Assembly (NCBI GenBank): GCA_035235625.1
Contig: CP141148.1
Span: 14,757,057-14,821,056 of the forward strand
DNA: 64,000 bases
From: Saururus chinensis
Taxonomy: Eukaryota; Streptophyta; Magnoliopsida; Piperales; Saururaceae
Direction of reading: 5' to 3'
Part shown: positions 59,831 to 64,000 of the stretch, piece by piece
How positions within the stretch are numbered: the stretch's first letter is position 1
How the letters are laid out: each line of letters begins with the position of its first letter
The notes under the pieces: generated by a model
Database searches by the model: none
Told to the model about the DNA's origin: nothing
Seen by the model: the letters and a program-made list of their open reading frames with translations, nothing else
Position numbers and translations under genes: made by a program

Positions 59831-60082
59831 TTTTAATAGCGTTATGTAGTATAAGTCGCAATTCATACTTGCTGATAGCGACAAACGATATGTACGTTGC
59901 AAGTAATGCTAGTTAATAGCGACATAAATATTATGCGTCCTTATTAATGCTTATTATTCATGATCAATACTTTTGTACTTTGTATATAAATAGTGCTACT
60001 AGCGACGTAAAATTTTATTCATCTATAATATCTAAAAATAACCATTTTTACTCCAATATTTAATATCTAATTCACAATTATT

Positions 60083-60459
60083 TGTTGTGCACAACGACCA
60101 GATTCTAAGAGGACTCACCCAGACTATGCTCTATTGCTTTTACTTAGAGTATTGAATTATTTATTATTGTAATAGTTTAGTATTTGCTTGGTTTGGTATT
60201 TAGGTATACAACTGTATTGGTTCAATTAGTGGCCCGGGCTAGCCGACCCACTAATTGGCATGTTCACCTAGGGAATTGAGCCGGCTATGGGTTGGGTTGG
60301 CACAACTCCCTAGGGAACTGGTCGTCCCCTATATGGGGCGGCCCTCTCTTGTTTGACGGTATGCAATTGGAATTACTCATATTTTCTCCCCTTTCTTCCT
60401 TCTTCCCTTTCCCTGCGTAGATCTCCTAGGTACCGATTGTGCCTACGCTAGGCACATCA
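60083..60459 (+). mobile_element. Reina-like gypsy 5' LTR (R4)
   Basis: 377 bp, TGTTGTGCACAACG...GGCACATCA. Shares CCTAGGTACCG near the 3' end with R1-R3 and is followed directly by a primer site. Inserted in the CACTA-1 subterminal region. Confidence 0.88.
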
Positions 60460-60460
60460 T

Positions 60461-60473
60461 TGGTATTAGAGCT
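60461..60473 (+). other. Primer binding site (tRNA-Met type) of R4
   Basis: TGGTATTAGAGCT, one base after the LTR; two differences from TGGTATCAGAGCC. Confidence 0.88.
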
Positions 60474-60489
60474 TTTACGATGCCCGGCC

Positions 60490-61640
60490 ATGGCTCGAGG
60501 CAAACAAGCGGTCGTTCCAGAGGTTCCTTTAGAGAAGGAGGTCCCTACCTCAGCGTCAGCAAACAGCCCGAAGGCCGTTCCAGCAGCAATTGAAACCATG
60601 CTATCAGAAATCATGGCTGCGCTACAGACTCTCACTGTGAGTGTGACAAGCATACAAATGAAGCACGAGGCACACACACAACTCATGGCTGCTTGCGTAG
60701 CGCCCATCCTGCCTGGGCCTCCCACCGCTACCCAAGAGAAGGGCGGGCTGTCTCAGCCTCCCACCCCGACCCCCCAACTCCGGCCGGCCTCGACGCTAGG
60801 GTATTCCCATGCCTGACGCGCTTTGGCACTGGCAATCAGGCGTTGGGGGGGAGGCGCTAGGCCTAGGACATGTGAGGCATACTAGGTGTTCGAGAAAATG
60901 CCCCTATGATACCGCCCCCTCCAAATCAGTTCCAAGACGCAGAGGAGGAGTGGGATGAGTATCACGGGCATCGTGACAAACAACGAGGGGGGGCTAAGCC
61001 CCGTTTGGCTTGCCTACAGTTTCCCCGCTATAATGGTGATGATGATCCTGTAGAATGGTTGTGCAAGGCTGAGAAGTTCTTCGCCTACCAAGGGACGCAT
61101 TCTGAGGCTGAACGTCTGCGCATCGCTGCCTTCCACCTCGATGGGGATGCTTTGGTCTGGTTCTAGTATTTCGAAAAAGAGGTACGCTACCCCACTTGGG
61201 CAGCCTTCTCCAATGAGCTTTGCATTCAATTTGGGCCGAATGAATTCTAGGACTTCAACGAGATGCTTTCCTCCCTATGCCAGACCACCACCGTCCATGC
61301 ATACTATACCGAGTTCATGAAAGTGGTCAACTGACTCCCAGATTGGTCGGTGGCCACCTTGGTGGGCGCATTCAAGCGTGGTCTAAAGCCTAAAATATCT
61401 GAAGAGATGTGCCACTTCCCTTGCGCCAGCATGAGGGACGTCGTGTGTCATGCTCGCATTGAGGAAGAGAAGCTGACTAGGCAGCAAAGAGGCGGGCAAC
61501 TTGGACCTCTACCTCAGCTTGTTGTGAGTGCCAACCCACCGGCAGCTCCCACTAGCACCCCAACAACAGGCCGTCCTAGCTAGCAGGCCGCATTGCCCAA
61601 CCAGATTGTCTGACGCCTTACACCAACCCAGATGGAAGAG
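60490..61640 (+). pseudogene. Reina-like gag (R4)
   Basis: MARGKQAVVPEVPLEKEVPT opens at 60490. A Pro-rich spacer and several stops (near 60815-60880) precede the capsid core LACLQFPRYNGDDDPVEWLCKAEKFFAYQ (60999-61090), AERLRIAAFHLDGDALVWF to 61165 and, after stops, LVGAFKRGLKPKI (61360-61400). The homologous gag at 16.1-16.7 kb is far more decayed. Not functional because of stops at 61167, 61248 and 61334. Confidence 0.85.
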
Positions 61641-62270
61641 CGCCGATCAAAAGGGTTATGCTTTCACTGTGATGAGAAGTTTGTTCCGGGGCACCATTGT
61701 TCTGTTAAGGGCAGCCTGCTCGTGGAGGAGGTCGAAGAGGACAGCGAGGGAGGGGCCGGAGTTGATTCTTGTCCCCAGGAGGATGTGCTGCCCAAAATTT
61801 CAGTCCATGTCTTTTTGGGGGCATTCACTTCACGCACGATGCGAGTTCAGAGATTCCTTAAGCGGGAACAGGTGGCTATCTTGATCGATAGTGGGTCTAC
61901 TCATAACTTTATTAACGACAAGGTTGCCCATCAGCTGTGTTATTTTGTCTCAAACTCGAAGCCATTTGATGTGCTGATTGGCGACGGTAAGCATCTTCTG
62001 AGCGCAGGGGTGTGTGCTTAGGTTACACTCTTTGTATAGGGCCACATGTTTGTTACCGATCTATTCTTGCTGTACACGAAGGGGGCGGATGTGGTGTTGG
62101 GCATACAGTGGCTGTAGGAGCTTCATGATGTGGTTTGGAATTTCAGGGACATGGTGATGGATTTCGAGCTGAAGGGGCAGTAGGTTCAGATTGAAGGCTT
62201 GCCTCATGACCATCATATTCCTATCATTCCAAGCGCAGCCTCTGCCAATGTCCGCCCTTACCACTATCCC
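61632..62270 (+). pseudogene. Reina-like zinc knuckle and protease (R4)
   Basis: MEERRSKGLCFHCDEKFVPGHHC (61632-61700) is the CX2CX4HX4C-type knuckle at the gag end. Then ISVHVFLGAFTSRTMRV (61800-61850) and the protease active site ILIDSGSTHNFI (61878-61913). ADVVLGIQWL (62086-62115) is the distal protease flap/dimer motif. Stops at 62019 and 62116. The aspartic protease would process gag-pol. Confidence 0.88.
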
Positions 62271-63520
62271 CACATCTAGAAATCTGAAATTGAGAAGCTT
62301 GTGGTGGACATGCTTCAGTCTGGGATTATCCGTCCTAGTACGAGTTCGTACTCGTCTCTAGTGTTGGTGGTTAGCAAGAAGGATGGGTCGTGGCAGTTCT
62401 TTGTTGACTATCGTACTTTGAATGCAATCACCATCAAGGATCAATACCCCATACTGGTGATTGAGGAGTTGTTGGATGAGCTAACAGGTGCCACGGTCTT
62501 CAGTAATCTCAACCTACGTTCGGGCCAGCGGATGTGCACAAGGCGGCGTTCCAGACTCAAGACAGCCATTTCGAGTTCCTAGTTATGCCATTTGGGCTGA
62601 CCAACGCTCCCTCCACCTTTCAGTGCCTCATGAATGATATTTTCCAGCCATTCTTGCATCGCTATATATTGGTCTTCTTTGATGATATCTTGGTATACAG
62701 CCACTAGTGGTCGGAGCACTTGACACATCTCAGGTTGGTCTTCTCTATCTTGTGCGCTAACTCTCTATTCCTGAAGCATTCTAAGTGTTCCTTTGGCAGT
62801 CCGCAGGTTGATTATTTGGGCCATTTTATTTCGAGGAGTGGTGTTGCTACTGACCTGGCAAAGGTGGTCGCCATGCTCTCTTGGCCGCCACCCACATGCG
62901 TTCAGGAACTCCGTGGTTTTCTGGGCCTTATAGGTTATTATCGGCATTTCATCAATTGGTATGGCCAGTTGCCTTAACCCCTTACAGAGCTACTTAAGAA
63001 GGGGGCTTTTCATGGTCCACGGAGGCCAAAATGGCATTTGAGGGTCTTAAACAGGCTATGGCCTTTGCTCTGGTTCTGCTATTACCTGACTTCAGCCGGC
63101 CATTTGTGGTGGAGACCGACAAGTCAGAGTCGGGCTTGGGCAGGACGAGCGACCCATTGCTTATTTCAGCAAAGCATTGGCTGGCCGCTCCCTATCCTTG
63201 TCTGTGTATGAGAAAGAGATGTTGGCCATTATCCTCGCTGTTGACATGTGGCGCCCTTACTTACTCGGTCACCGGTTCCTGATTTGTATTGATCACCAGC
63301 CACTGAAATACTTCGTGGAACAATGAGTGTCTACTCCCTCTCAGCAGCGGTGGGTAAGCAAGTTGCTGGGCTATGACTATGAGGTCGTGTACAAGAAGGG
63401 GTCTGAGAACATTGTGGCCGACGCGCTCTCTCGTAGTCCGGCGCCGGGCTCTTGTTTGGCTTTCTCTACTCTCTCTTACCCCTTTATTGATGAGATACGG
63501 CAGGCCTATGGTGAGGATTC
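62271..63520 (+). pseudogene. Reina-like reverse transcriptase-RNase H (R4)
   Basis: MLQSGIIRPSTSSYSSLVLVVSKKDG (62310-62385), FVDYRTLNAITIKDQYP (62400-62450), [18 protein letters not shown] (62472-62525), then a frameshift. [14 protein letters not shown] is at about 62583-62625 and the catalytic FFDDILVYS at 62677-62703. A thumb region with KCSFGSPQVDYLGHFIS (62782-62830) and LRGFLGLIGYYRHFI follows. RNase H pieces are FVVETDKSESGLG (63103-63140) and LLGYDYEVVYKKGSENIVADALSR (63363-63435). Multiple frameshifts make it non-functional despite intact motifs. Confidence 0.88.
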
Positions 63521-64000
63521 TTAGGTGCAAGATGTGATTGCCGGCCTGCAAACCCGACCCTACTGCCCGTCCTTTCTTTGTGTGGCAGGATGGCCTTCTC
63601 TTCTGGAAGAACCACTTGTGGGTTCCCGTTGTTGCTGACCTCCGCCGCCGCATCCTGTCGCACTTCCATGACTCTCCTATGGCTGGTCATGAGGGCGCCT
63701 TCTGTACCTACAAACGGGCCAGCCAGAGCTTTCTATGGCATGGCATACGCCAGGTAGTCCATGACCATGTGGCCACTTGTGATGTTTGTCAGCGGGCTAA
63801 AGCGACTATGACCTCGCTGCTGGTTTGTTGCAGCCCTTGCCTATTCTAGATAAGGTTTGGAAAGATGTTTCAATGGACTTTGTGGAGGCTTTACCCGTGG
63901 TGCAGGGCAAGTTTGTCATTATGGTGGTGGTGGATCGGCTGTCCAAGTATGCTCATTTCTGCACGCGGGGCCATCCCTTCATTGCCAAGACTGTAGCTGA
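63521..64000 (+). pseudogene. Reina-like integrase, cut by window end (R4)
   Basis: The zinc-binding HHCC domain has HFHDSPMAGHEGAFCTYKRASQSFLW (63661-63735) and CDVCQRAKA (63781-63805). The core begins [14 protein letters not shown] (63855-63895), with the first catalytic Asp, and [12 protein letters not shown] (63925-63960). A frameshift lies near 63820. The 3' half and 3' LTR lie outside the window. Confidence 0.87.

Larger units (their letters stand above)
39333..60082. mobile_element. CACTA element CACTA-1 with nested elements; right end not seen
   Basis: Begins CACTACAACAAAATAG, the canonical plant CACTA (En/Spm) terminus. Subterminal ATTAGCGAC/GTCGCTAAT motifs fill 39345-40080 and reappear at 56630-56720 and 59830-60010. 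Between them lie MULE1, nested CACTA-2 and MULE2. A Reina-like LTR starts at 60083, before any right-hand TTGTTGTAGTG terminus is seen, so the right end is beyond the window or lost. No TNP2-like transposase was recognised in its own sequence, so it is probably non-autonomous. Confidence 0.7.

Overview
The window looks like a transposon-dense heterochromatic block of a flowering-plant nuclear genome. It has nested LTR retrotransposons of several lineages, CACTA and Mutator-like DNA transposons, MITE-like foldbacks, GT-AG introns, low-complexity DNA, and no convincing host gene, rRNA or tRNA. The species cannot be named from sequence alone. Almost every coding block is a decayed retrotransposon or transposon gene with stops and frameshifts. 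Lineage names (Tekay/Del-, Galadriel-, Reina-, SIRE-, Athila/Tat-like) are my reading of motifs and LTR style, not database results.

Left third (1-24 kb). A long minus-strand LTR (1-2263) sits in the gag of a plus-strand Ty3/gypsy remnant (2264-4828). A purine-rich tract and a second long minus-strand LTR (from 4967, with a ~100 bp TA microsatellite) follow. About 4 kb of AT-rich DNA then holds one unrecognised ORF, a hairpin MITE (10616-10772) and a ~70-bp tandem repeat. From 11.5 to 15.7 kb a SIRE-like copia LTR carries two solo LTRs of one family in opposite orientations, each with a perfect 5-bp target-site duplication (TSD). Next come a Reina-like 5' LTR plus gag, pieces of two further long LTRs, a head-to-head pair of Reina-like 3' halves (18219-20506), a copia RT/RNase H remnant, and a second SIRE-like LTR that preserves the empty target site of one solo LTR.

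Middle (24-39 kb). A plus-strand LTR ending at 27310 abuts a minus-strand gypsy element (5' LTR 33968-34399, primer site, gag, protease, start of RT). Its protease is split by a 4.5-kb solo LTR (27966-32512). A plus-strand copia element (34.58-38.38 kb) has lost integrase and most of RT, where another long LTR lies. A second copy of the 57-bp-minisatellite LTR follows.

Right (39-60 kb). An outer CACTA element (left end 39333, right end outside the window or lost) contains a Kaonashi-type Mutator-like element, MULE1 (~41335-55803). MULE1 has a transposase on the minus strand and a ULP1-protease-like gene on the plus strand, converging. A 4683-bp non-autonomous CACTA (44754-49436, TSD TAC) interrupts the ULP1-like ORF and carries kilobase-scale GA tracts. 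A second MULE (56790-59344, 9-bp TSD) with long palindrome-rich TIRs carries a plant-mobile-domain (PMD) pseudogene and lies between two copies of a CACTA segment. The last 4 kb (60083-64000) is a Reina-like gypsy element with 5' LTR and primer site, running off the window.

Relative order of events can be read from the nesting: SIRE-like LTR, then solo LTRs; gypsy gag-pol, then 4.5-kb LTR; CACTA-1, then MULE1, then CACTA-2. The most unusual signals are a short ACACGAT/ATCGTGT motif scattered through only the non-coding parts of MULE1, the purine tracts of CACTA-2, and the opposed Reina-like halves.
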